64,000 bases of DNA from Tubiluchus corallicola. Taxonomy: Eukaryota; Priapulida; Priapulimorpha; Priapulimorphida; Tubiluchidae. Below are positions 22,743 to 34,100 of this stretch, piece by piece (the first letter of the stretch is position 1; the number at the start of each line of letters is the position of its first letter). The DNA is taken from contig JAQGDQ010000186.1 in assembly GCA_030141605.1 (NCBI GenBank), positions 310,001-374,000 on the forward strand, written 5' to 3'. A program made the translations under genes and the position numbers. The notes under the pieces are model-generated. The model was given only the letters and a program-made list of their open reading frames with translations. It had not been told where the DNA came from and did no database searches.

Positions 22743-25736
22743 TTAACCAGTTCCATATCTTGAAGTTTCAAAAACTCCTTTTTTGAAAAATGATGAAAAT
22801 TCCCATAATACATGTTTGGACATGGATGCCCTATTCTTAAAATGAAGTGGGCAATCTGGTTCTTCACGACAAACTGCTATCACTTGTTGAAGGTAATTCT
22901 CTAAATGTTTTTGCCGCTCAGATGCCACTTTCTCAGATTTGCTACTGAAGAACTTTTTAGGAGGAAAATACAAAGCTGCTACTTTTGGGTACTTGGTTTT
23001 CAGATGATTGTGCAACTCCCAGAATCTTCTGTATCTTCTGAAGATGATCCAAGAATCACTAAGCACACTCACACTTATTTCATATTCATAGAAGGAGATG
23101 GCACCGCTGCCACGTAGAATAAAGGACGGAATAGTAATGTGTACAGGATTGTCATAATCTGTACAATTTCTCTGGGATTGTTTTATCACCATTTTATCAT
23201 CTCTGTTTGATAAAACAGCTACATCACGTTTAGGCACAGTTGCACTTGTATTAGTACTTGAATCTTTGGACTCTATCTTAAGCATCAGTTGCTGAATCTC
23301 ACGCAAATGTTCATCTTTCAAACTCATGATCACTTTCTCCTTCTCTTTCTTTTCCTCTTCTCTCGCAAGCTTGCAAATTCTGTCAATATCATAAGTTTCT
23401 TCAAACAACCTACGTTTTACTTCTGCTTCTACCAATGCATTAATTCTCTCTTGAGCTTCCATTTCCTGAAGCTTGAGCTTTTCAGTTTCAATTTTATCTA
23501 ACTCAATCAGCTTTTCCTGATCAAATCTTTTCTTTTCTTCTTCAAGATTCTCAACATTAGCTTTATATTCTGTCTCCAAAATTGCAAGCTCTTTTGTTTT
23601 TATTAACAACTCTTCTTCTCTGAGACATAATGTATGACTGCTCTCCATAGTTTTACCTCCAGCTTCAGAGGTTTCCAGGTTTAAATTACTCCCATTACTA
23701 TTTATAGTATCGACAGGCTGTTTAAGCCATTCTGTTACTCGATTTTCATTTTTATTTAAGCTGTGCTTACACAGATCGAGCTCTTGTTTCAAAACTTCAA
23801 TGTCGTGTTTTTTCTTTTTGAGTGTCTCGTTTCTTGATTCTAAGCTTTCATTTCTTTGTTCTTCAGCATCAGAATAGGTCTGTTCAAGTTGTGTGATAAG
23901 TGCACGCTTTGCATCTATTTGTTCCAATTCTTTGTGATGCTTCAGTTCAAGTTCCCAACTGGTGTTCTGCAAAGTAAGGTTTTCAGAAGATTTTGTCAAG
24001 TCAGTGACAGACTGGCTCAGAAAAGATCTCCTGGATAAGGATGTATTACTGTGACCCTGTTTTTTAAGCTGTGCTGCCTCAGCAGGATGATTAAATCTAA
24101 ATACATTAGTCTGCCCCAGCAAAATTACACAACCTTGCCAAAGGCGGGTAGGCTCATGGACCAACTGACCATTCACAGCACATCTTGCATTTGATAAAGG
24201 TATAAGAGTGACTCTGCCATCGTCATCATGATGTATAATGCAGTGCTCCGGTTCCACATCCAATCCAGCGAGCAAAATATCTGGCTTTTGAGCTGCTCCT
24301 TTAGATCCAAGCCTCGTTTCTCCTTCCTTCAAATGATATAAAACAATACCTGTGCTGAGAAGATTATCATCTACACCTATTATATGCGGCAATTCCGAAT
24401 CAAGAACAATACCCATCCCTTCCATACGAAGTCCCAAATTTTTTTGCTCGCGAAGTATCTTGTTGATTTCTCTCCATTTTCCTTCCCATTCTTCAGTTAA
24501 AACTTTCACACGTGCTTCATTTTCATGCAATCGCTCCTGTACTCTTGGTGACAACCTCACATTTTCACCCAGCATTGCCTTTAATTTAGCAATTTCAGAG
24601 CGAAGTTCACGTATCAGTTTAACATTTGGATCTTCGTTCACCATGGGTTTATTGATAATGTTTTTGGCACGGTTTGCATATCTCAGGGTACTCAAAGTTT
24701 CGCCATAATTTATATCTGCAGGAGAAATTGTTGCAACCATAACAGTTTTAGAGTTTCCACCCAAACTGTCTTTAAGCAGCCATGTCAATACTGAATTCCT
24801 ATAAGGTATAAAAGGATTTTTTCTATCAGGAGACTTTATAGCACTCGAGTCAGCAAGAGCATGAATCACTGATCCTAGAGTCACCAATGATTTATTTATG
24901 CTTCCTCCTTCTCTCAAACGAACTCCAGCTGATCCAGCTGAATCTGCCCGTTCACTTCCAGCCAGATCTACAAGATGTATCTTGCTGACCATTTCACTTG
25001 GCATATCTTGAGAAAATCTAGCTTGGGAAAATGCAATGGTTAGTATGGCATGAGATCTGCTACTTGTATCATTCATATTTGTTGCTGCTGTTGTTCTGCT
25101 TTTATTTCCTTTGTTCATCAACTCAACAATGTCTGCATAATTCATTACCAAATGCCTTGACAAGCCTTGAACATAAGGTCCCTCCACAGGATGCTCTCTA
25201 ATCTTCAATGAGTGAAGTTGTGTACCACTTGACCTACTGTTTCTCAGTAAATCTCTGACACGCTCATTATATATTTCTATGTAACTTACTTCTGTTCGAT
25301 ATGTAACCCCATCATTCGCCCCATCCATTCTAGAAAAAAGACCTTTGCATATTCTAGGTGTTAAGCCGACATATTTTGGATCGTCCAAGTCACCCATCAT
25401 TGTATACGTTTTTCCAGAACCAGTCTGACCATATGCAAATACACAGGCATTATAACCATTATATGCAGAATCAATAACCCCCAAGCCTAAATCACAGAAA
25501 ATTTTTTCTTGAGAAACAAAATGCGGATCTCTGTCATCCACAGACCAGTACGAAAAATCGAAAGCAAATGTTTTTGCACGCTCTCTTCCAGAATCACCTT
25601 CAGCGCATTCCATAGGAATTTTGGGATTTACGATGCATGTCCGTTTATCCTGCATTGTTATGATGACAGAACTATCTAGCCCATCCTCTCGCCTATTCAG
25701 CGGACGGCATCTTACAGCTACTTTAACTGACGCCAT
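22743..25736 (-). CDS. KIF16B: Kinesin-3 motor KIF16B (SNX23-like), single exon
   Basis: This is a 997-residue plus-end-directed microtubule motor that, by homology, carries PI3P-positive early endosomes. The motor domain is residues 1-365: P-loop GQTGSGKT 103-110, switch I NDTSSRSH 222-229, switch II DLAGSE 257-262, and neck RYANRAKNIINKP. An FHA domain follows at about 455-550 (VNGQ, HCII), then coiled-coil segments at roughly 600-660 and 705-825. The C-terminal PX domain is at about 864-985. It keeps RRYRRF (900-905), the PPK loop (925-927) and the exposed FF pair (929-930), matching the hydrophobic membrane-inserting pair of human KIF16B. The C-terminal end, KKGVF...GTG, also matches the human protein. 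Human KIF16B is about 1300 residues; the difference lies in a shorter stalk. The start is the ATG of MASVKVAVR, as in vertebrates. The gene is uninterrupted, which is unusual beside its intron-rich neighbours. It lies tail-to-head with PDCD10 on the same strand. Confidence 0.97.
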   Translation of the reverse strand: MASVKVAVRCRPLNRREDGLDSSVIITMQDKRTCIVNPKIPMECAEGDSGRERAKTFAFDFSYWSVDDRDPHFVSQEKIFCDLGLGVIDSAYNGYNACVFAYGQTGSGKTYTMMGDLDDPKYVGLTPRICKGLFSRMDGANDGVTYRTEVSYIEIYNERVRDLLRNSRSSGTQLHSLKIREHPVEGPYVQGLSRHLVMNYADIVELMNKGNKSRTTAATNMNDTSSRSHAILTIAFSQARFSQDMPSEMVSKIHLVDLAGSERADSAGSAGVRLREGGSINKSLVTLGSVIHALADSSAIKSPDRKNPFIPYRNSVLTWLLKDSLGGNSKTVMVATISPADINYGETLSTLRYANRAKNIINKPMVNEDPNVKLIRELRSEIAKLKAMLGENVRLSPRVQERLHENEARVKVLTEEWEGKWREINKILREQKNLGLRMEGMGIVLDSELPHIIGVDDNLLSTGIVLYHLKEGETRLGSKGAAQKPDILLAGLDVEPEHCIIHHDDDGRVTLIPLSNARCAVNGQLVHEPTRLWQGCVILLGQTNVFRFNHPAEAAQLKKQGHSNTSLSRRSFLSQSVTDLTKSSENLTLQNTSWELELKHHKELEQIDAKRALITQLEQTYSDAEEQRNESLESRNETLKKKKHDIEVLKQELDLCKHSLNKNENRVTEWLKQPVDTINSNGSNLNLETSEAGGKTMESSHTLCLREEELLIKTKELAILETEYKANVENLEEEKKRFDQEKLIELDKIETEKLKLQEMEAQERINALVEAEVKRRLFEETYDIDRICKLAREEEKKEKEKVIMSLKDEHLREIQQLMLKIESKDSSTNTSATVPKRDVAVLSNRDDKMVIKQSQRNCTDYDNPVHITIPSFILRGSGAISFYEYEISVSVLSDSWIIFRRYRRFWELHNHLKTKYPKVAALYFPPKKFFSSKSEKVASERQKHLENYLQQVIAVCREEPDCPLHFKNRASMSKHVLWEFSSFFKKGVFETSRYGTG

Positions 25737-26280
25737 TGCTGTCAGTGTGATTTAGAGAAGCCTCAGTTTAAAACTTAAATCATTATAATATATTTAGTAA
25801 TTTCAACCGGAAAAGACACAATGAAAAAACAACAACAGTTACACCAAACTCTAGCAGCCAAATAAACACAAACGTAAGCTTTCAAGATAAGAAACCTTTG
25901 AATATTCCGTTTTCGATAATATTTGTTGTGTTAACTGCTATGAGTGGCTGTGATGATTGAAGTGTTTCACCAAAGTTGATAATACATGTTACTCTTTAAA
26001 AGACGCATTTGTGTGTTAATAAGTAATTACAATGACGATTAGTCTAATTATGGTTATTTGTTACTTTTTTCGCCTTTTTCATGCACAGAAATTACAGTAA
26101 CAGTGTGACCCGGGACAATGTTTTCATGTGGAGCTGTTCAATTGAGGATTAATAAAGTTCAGTAATTCATAACTGTCTGTCATTGCATATGTATATAGAA
26201 GAAACGAAGTTGCTCACCTTTGTTTTATTTTCACATTTTCGAAATAATAAAACTAAAGGGTCTATAATTATATAAATTAA
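25737..26280. promoter_or_regulatory. Upstream region of KIF16B
   Basis: AT-rich sequence directly 5' of the KIF16B start codon. It must contain the 5' untranslated region and probably the promoter, but no TATA box or initiator can be assigned with confidence. No other gene was seen. Confidence 0.35.
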
Positions 26281-26745
26281 CAGCTATAGTGATTGCTCAG
26301 TCACTCCATTGTGTTCATCATTCTTTAGTCTTTACCAATGATGTCAATCGAAGTTTTGCAATTTTAGTAATACTTATTATAATTTTATTTACACCTGTAA
26401 TTTCTCCTGGCTTTATAAACAAAACGAATAAACACAACAAAACATTTCAATCTTATTTCAGGTCAATTTATTTTTGCCCAGATATTACACAATTTACCTT
26501 GCTTCAATCAGCTATATTCATTGTTCAGTCGCCCATCATGTTCATCACTCATTAATCATTAGCATTGTTGTCAATCAATTTTTAAAAATCTAATAAAACT
26601 CATTATGATTTTATTTACACTTATAGTTTCTCCTAATTTTTATAGATAAAACAAGCGTATACATGAAAATATTCATTTTTTGTTAAACAGCCTTTGGTTT
26701 TATTTTAGGCTATTCTTGCATAAACAACACAAGTTGTCTTACTTC
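26281..26745. repeat. Diverged tandem duplication, period 228 bp
   Basis: Two adjacent copies are present. The first begins cagctatagtgattgctcag at 26281, the second cagctatattcattgttcag at 26509. Shared blocks follow in the same order: gttcatcay, ttgtcaatc, attttatttacac, tttctcct, ataaacaa-like ends. A partial third start (cttcaatcgccc) is visible at about 26742. The copies are clearly diverged, so the duplication is old. Confidence 0.7.
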
Positions 26746-28105
26746 AATCGCCCTTTAAAATCTTAACATAAGAAAGGAACTTATTGTAACGGTTGCATGA
26801 TGGTTGCAGTACACTCTTCCATCTCTAGTTTCTATAATAAGTTCTTCAGTATATCGAAACTGCAATGCACATTCTGTGGGTGATCAGCACATAAACAAAA
26901 TGGAAAAGTTCACAATCTTTAAGAGTCTAAACATAACCTAAAACAAACTCGGCTGCAATTTTCTGCCTGCTCAAGATAGGCTATGTAGACACCATCTATT
27001 TATTGAACCCACAAGAATTTTTTTGTCAACAATTGAATATAATTATTTACTACCATTCTTAGTTTCGTTCCTATTGGACAAGGCTTCTAAAAATGTAATC
27101 AAAGGAAAAACTGCTACCATTTAAATTCGTTAATTAACAAATAATCAATCTTTAACAATTTAAATGCTCTGTCATTCATAGCAAAAACAGCAATTAGCAT
27201 TGTTTTTACTGTAAGTTAACAGGAATGACATGCTCAGTATTCATTAACCAACTTCAAAAAACACTTAACATTCAGAAAAATAGATTACTGCACATATTTA
27301 ACATGTTAGAGTACTAGTACGTCATTCAGTACACCAAATGAGGAGCATGCATTTGCTCTATGTCTTACAGGATGATTGTCTTTTCTTACAAAATTATAAA
27401 TAGTATCAAACACCAGGATGCTGTATTCGACCATTCTGCAGCAAAAGCAGAAACAAAAAATAATCAGCTAGACTAAAAGAATAATCCAACAGTAAGCCAG
27501 ATCAGTGTTGATAACAATTTATATGATATTCATATTTTATAAAATCAGTCTATCTCACACAATGTAATGAATGCCATCACACTGGGTTTGTTATTGGGTT
27601 TTTACTTCATAATTGTTGAAAACTTTCAAATAATATCCACTTGAAATTTGTGTTATACTGGAAATGGGTATTATGCTGGTGCAGTAACTAGTTAAAGTTA
27701 CACTAGCTTCTACTTATTCAATCGTAGTTTCGTTAGTGACTTGAACACTGAAAGTTTCTACATGGGGACCGTGCAAAGTTTGTTGCACTGCTATGGGTAA
27801 GAAACATGAAAGCAGGGCCATTTCAATTCTAACACTTTCTGATGCCAAGACAAGCGCATAAACTATGCACTAATAAATTGATTTAAACTTAATGCCATGC
27901 TGTGATATAGCAGTTTGCATTTCAAAAGTAACATGGAAAACATATGTTACAAATAGTGACAACTGGAATTCACAGGTAAAATGAAGATAGTGCTATCACA
28001 TATATTGCATATTTTGATAAAACTTTGTACAATTCAAAACATATTTTACTGCAATAATCACTACATTAATTTTTACACATGTAACACTTTTTACACGACA
28101 TATTA
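26746..28105. other. 3' flank of PDCD10, no gene seen
   Basis: AT-rich sequence downstream of the PDCD10 stop codon. It should include the PDCD10 3' untranslated region. No close canonical AATAAA on the minus strand could be assigned. No transposon ends were recognised. Confidence 0.4.
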
Positions 28106-31100
28106 CTAATCACATTTTTGCTTGATTGTAGTCATTATCAGATTAGTTTGGTTGATAAGACAGTTGGCACTGTGGTAAACTGCATCCGGCCTGTAAAAAC
28201 AACGAATAAATTTATATCATAATGCTGTCTAGTTGACTGCCTGGTTTTTCACTCCAGACTTTTTGACAATTCTTCTAATAAGTCTCTCAATTTTCATGAA
28301 TGACCAAAAAAGTCAAATGTAACTATTCTAATTTATTTATATTAAAGTAGCAGTGTATCTTGGGTAGCAAAACCACCAGTAAACTCAAAGTCTGGAGAAC
28401 TGCAAATAATAATTATCAATAAATGTAAACAACACAGACTTTAGCTCAAAATATAACATATAGCTGAATTACTGTTAGTACACTTCAGTTATTTTCTGCA
28501 TAGTAACACCTTACCGCTAGTGAATTTGGTTCTGGCTATTCTATTTAATTTATTACACGTAATATTTGTTATTCATGAGGCGGTATGATAGTTACCTAAA
28601 TCTGAAATTTTAATGTGTTACGGCATGGGTAAGCCGATAAAAGACTACTTTTTCAATTTTCAGTTAACATTCTTTTTCTATTTTATTAAGTTTCAATAAG
28701 TGAGAATAAGAATAATACTAAGCACTCTCAGGTGTACCAAATAATATTACTCATTATAAATCATTGATACTGTCAGACCTACATTATATTTGGTCAAACT
28801 TTGTGATTACATGTATAAGACAAAAAAATCATTTGATACAAGGATTACTCTTTAAATAAAGAAACAAAACATCATTTTCCTACATCCTAACCATGTAACC
28901 AGCTTCTTATCACAAAAGGATGCTGGCCTTATTTGGGAGGGAGCAAGATTTACAATTTAAGATACCGAGGAAATAAAAAGAAAACATTTGCATAAAACAA
29001 AAATGCATACTTACTGTCCTTCTCTAAAATAATCTTTTAACGTATTGCTAAATCGCTTTGAATACTTGACAAATTCCCTCTTTCGTGCTTCAACCATCTG
29101 CAAATAAATACAACAGTAAGCACAACGATTAAAAAATAAGAAGTTCAAGTAAAACTTTCATATTTACATTTGAAAAGTTCTGTGCAGGCAGTGTTTCTAT
29201 TTAATGTATTAAGAAAAAATGACAACGAATGCATTAAAAGAAATACCAGCGTTTTAAGCAGCATTTTATTACTTTGCCTTACTATTAATAGCAAAAACTT
29301 AGAAATTAACTCATGATCACTGAAGATCATGTACAAGTAAGAACCAATCAAATTTACCGATATTGTGCATTCATAAAAAGGTATAATTATGTAAATCGCA
29401 ATTTAACTTAATTAACAAGTCAACATCAAGTCAAAAGTATTAGTAAATTCCTTACAGAACAAGTAACAGTGTTATGCATTGATTTTATATTTGTTGTGGC
29501 TAATTCAAAGGATTTCGGAATTAACTACGTAATATACATACACTAGTTACAGACTAAGAAAATACTACAATCTAATTCGAAAGGGTTTAAAAAGTTTAAT
29601 CAAAACATGGTTATCATAAACATTATCACTTCATTTCAGTTCAAAATCAGTTTAAAAAATTGTTCAGCACAACATATGCTGAAAGATATGATAACAAAAA
29701 TTTTAATTGAAGTCTAGGTCACACACTATGGCTGTTAATGACCCCACTTAATAACGCCGAGCTACTGATACTCACATCACTAAAACTGATTCAACTGTCA
29801 ATAAAAATCATTGGCAAAGCAGCACGAATTGCCAGCACGAATTAAATAGACGCTAAAATGGCAAATACTATAGGTCCTGCACTAACTGTTTGCAAACTGT
29901 CTGACAGATTTGGCAACGTCAATGTTTACACATCCGGAACTATGTTTTCTTTAATTATTCGTCTTTCAGGTGCCATTATATAAAGGCCATTTTCCTTATC
30001 TTCTAATTTGAAAACAAAATGCCATGTAATAATAAAATTATCTTGCAACAAAATTGTGGTTCAATTTGGTATCTTACAAATAGATACATATTTGAAGATT
30101 ACAGATTTGTGATACATGATCAGTATAACCTACTGTACTGAATCTTTAGCCTTAGCCTATCTTAATATTTGTATTAATTTTGTTGCTATTGCATTTTGCA
30201 TCATTTATCTTTCATTAGTTGTCTGCTGAAGATAGAACGAAAAAGAAAAAAATCCTTGTTTTTTGTCTTGGACCCCCTTTATAATCTACTGTATGAGACA
30301 GGTCCCACACGAGCGTAACCCACTTCTGTGGCAAAGATTCCAAAATATTTTGTGTGGCTACAATTTCTTAACTGCATGAATGTTCCATGTGTAGTTAATG
30401 TCAAAAAAAGTAGAAGCCGTTATCGTATTTTGTCAAATAATGTCTTAACGTTTTACCAGAAAATAATAAATGTTACATTACCAGAAAATAATTAAGGTTA
30501 CATTACTGATCACATCATTCGTGTGCCTTTTGTGGGTTTTCCAGTAGCTGAGCAGATAAAAATGATGGAGTGTTATTGCAAAGACAGAATTCAAATTTCA
30601 CAAACCTGTCTGCCTTGTTGATTTTGGACATATATAAATATATTATTAACAGCATCTAGCAACTTCTTTATAGCACTAGCTATTTCCCTGAAAATATAAA
30701 CTTTCAGTTAACTGACTGCACCAAATGTTTGCTGGGAATACAGTAAGCTAGCAAAAATTATACAAACAGAAATCGCTACGTCCAACTGATTCCTAGTTCA
30801 TGATACAAACAATGCTAGTTAAACAAATGTCACACAATACATTACAGCGAATAACTGCAAATTTGGGAAGAATCATTCAAATGCTGATACAAGCTTCAAA
30901 TTTGGCATAAATAATCTTGAATCTATTGCACCTGCCATATGAATGGTTTTTACTTCCCCCTGCTACCACAGCAGACACAAAGTACACAAGTTGCAACATT
31001 TAGCATATACAATAAACTGAAAGTTTACAATTAGAAGCATCAGTGTTACAAATACTTCCATAGCCAAGACAATTCAGTATTCAAGAAATGTTCTTTTACA

Positions 31101-34100
31101 ACTATGAATTTTCAACATAATTATACAGTTTTTTTATTTATTTTGTAATAAATAAAACAACATCGCAAACTTGCATCACAGTGCTTGTAAAACATTTCGT
31201 GATTAATATTGCTTAGCTTACTTAATTGTCTCAAGGAAAGCCTTTCTGTCATTAATTTCATCAGGTATTCGACTTAAAATCTTTTTCAGTGTGGCTGATC
31301 TGTGGTTAAGTTCTTTAAATGCCATCTCTGGGCGATTCACAACAAATTCTAGAACAAACAAAGCAATCTATTAAAGAAAAACTTAAACATATACTAAAAA
31401 TATCCTTTAATATGGAGTTAGCCATACTGCCATTTATTAATCACATCGCTTTAAATTTTGTTAAAGCACATCTTTTAATGTACATTCTAAAATCTGTACC
31501 AGTATTTTTCCCTAGTACTGGTAATGTCATTTTCAATTGTCTGGCACAACAGAAGCCCAGTTGTTCAACAAGTGATCCAATCCACTTCATATATGATTGA
31601 TAAAGCACATCCCATGCACTTTTGGAAAACTGTAGGATGTTACACCTAGAAAATTAGCTCTGCTACTAAAATACCATTTAAATTTCATGGATCTCTTAAA
31701 AAGGTAGTAAAGAACGATCATTAAAGGCAGTAAAGAGCAATCAGCAGTTCCTGAACATCACCATACAGTTTGGCTAAGCTAACTTTTATAGCTAACTCTA
31801 CTCTGTGAGCTACACAGTGAACCATAATTAACTAGTCCATTCTGTCATTTTTCAGTCTATTCAGTAAGCCATTGTACTAGTATTAAGTGAATGCACCCTC
31901 CAAGTCTCCGACTTGGCTGGATGAACTTATCCATTTCATGAATCTTTCTTGCAGCACGGATATTTTGCAGCCGTTTCCTTCAGAGAATATCGAGTCTATG
32001 ATTTCTTTCAAAATTTTTGCATCCGCATCACCAAAATCATCTATGTTCTGCAGCACAAGTTCCTTTTTTACAGTAAGGGCTCCATCTATTGAGGGCTATG
32101 ATGCTGCTAAACACACTGAAAGCTGAATGCTTGACTATGCAGACATAATCATTTTTTGAATGAATAGTATAAATTTTTGATCGGTCAGCGGACAGAAAAC
32201 ACACCTGTTGGGAGCCGTTTGGACCACTGCGCCAAGTAGACCAATTGGTCTACTTGGGCTGCCCAAGTAGGACACTAGAGACAGGTCGTGAATTCAGTCG
32301 TTAAGTGTACTGACACCGTCCGTTGTGCTTGTTTATGTAATAATAATAATTAAAAACGTTAATACACGTTGAATAATTTATTATACATCTAATAAAATAA
32401 AAGAATTTTATTCTGAGCTGGTAGAACGGACAATATTAAATTTGGTTTCGATATTAATGTTGTTGAAGTGAAAAAACCCCACTTTTTTGCGAATTCAACA
32501 TTTGTTTAAGGTATATCATTTTTGATTTTGTCTCACTTCACAAACAGGTGATCCGTTTCACTACCTCTTGGGCAAATAATTGTTTTCTTATATGTAAACG
32601 TTCTAGCGATCTATGTGTCCTACATGGGCTAGCGAGCCATGTAGGACAGTGCCCTACATGTTACAATACTACTGATAATATTAAAACTAATTATCCTTGC
32701 TTTTCTTAAATGTTAAAAATTACTTTTTGGTGTTGTGAAGGCTTAGCAGCATCTGTCTCATTTTTAAATTTGCAATTATTTCTGTAATAACTGTGTGCAG
32801 AATTTCTCTCTTTAAAGCATTAGATACTAGGTTTAATGTTATGATATATTAATGGAGTTAATCATAATGATGAAATTATTGTAAGAAATGCATTTGTAAA
32901 TTGCCAAGGAATATCCATTTCTAAAAGAAATTTTGTTTTATGCTTTATTATGCCATAACAATACTTATAAACAATGGTAATATAAACTGGAAACAAGTTT
33001 TGCCAGAGCAAGTTTCTCGACAAAAATCGCTAGTGTCCTACTTGGGCTGCCCATGTAGGACACTACTTTTAGCGCATCAAGTGGTCTACTTGGCGCAGTG
33101 GTCCAAACGGCTCCCAACAACACACCATGTGATCAATGCAGCACCTATCTTTGGCAAAGTGTAAAAGACCCGGAGTGCAAGCAGAAGCAAAGATTGCTCA
33201 TATTGAACGTTTCTAAGCAAGCGCGGTTTAGGGCTCAATTTAGCGATTTTGATATTTGCAACCTATTTTTTAACTGTCAAAAAATTTATTCGTTCACACC
33301 GTGAGTGACATCATAATTGGATTAAAAAAGATAAGTTTTTATTCACAAAATGCAATAGGAGCCAGTGAGTCACGAGTGTATTTTCCATAAGAGGGGTGCA
33401 GTAAAAGGCACTTCTAAATTCAAAATAGCGGGCATGATGAGGAGGCATGATCTCACTCTTCCAAATGCAATATTCTGTCATATAGGGTACCACAAATTTC
33501 TTACAGCAGCGACAACATACAGTAGACTGAACAAGATGAGCAGCTGCAAAAGTGCGATGCTGTAAAAAGATTTGCCACAGTGGCCATACAGTACAGCTGT
33601 GTTATGTAGCTACATTCAACCTGTTGTGCCTTTTAAATTTGTAGATAACAAATTTTACTCAAATTAACATGCAGAGCAATTCTTTCAAAAACTTGCTAAC
33701 TTTTCTAGTTTTATAATGCTTACTATATTAATAATATGTATAGTATGCATATGCGTATAAACTCTTCATTTCATGCTGGCAGTAGCATTCTCACTAATAG
33801 GGCTAAAATCAAATGTTAAAAATCCCCTCCCAAATCATGTATATTTTTTGAATGACGTATAGAAAAGCATTGTTCGGTTCGACCTGATTCAGCACCGCAT
33901 CTAGTTCGAGTTGATTCAGATCGGTCAATGTTTTTATTGCTACATTTGATTTGGGGCAACTCGATTCTAACATAAAAAGTTTGACAGTGGCTCAATTCGG
34001 AAAATTAAAGGTTCGCCATTAACACATTTTCGAAACATTTATCCAACTCATAATGTACGCTCCTACATCTCAACATATAGGCTTTCACTCTGTACCATCA

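Noticed and set aside
22905-24708. Plus-strand open frames opposite the kinesin gene
   Set aside because: Antisense shadows of KIF16B; no independent motif.
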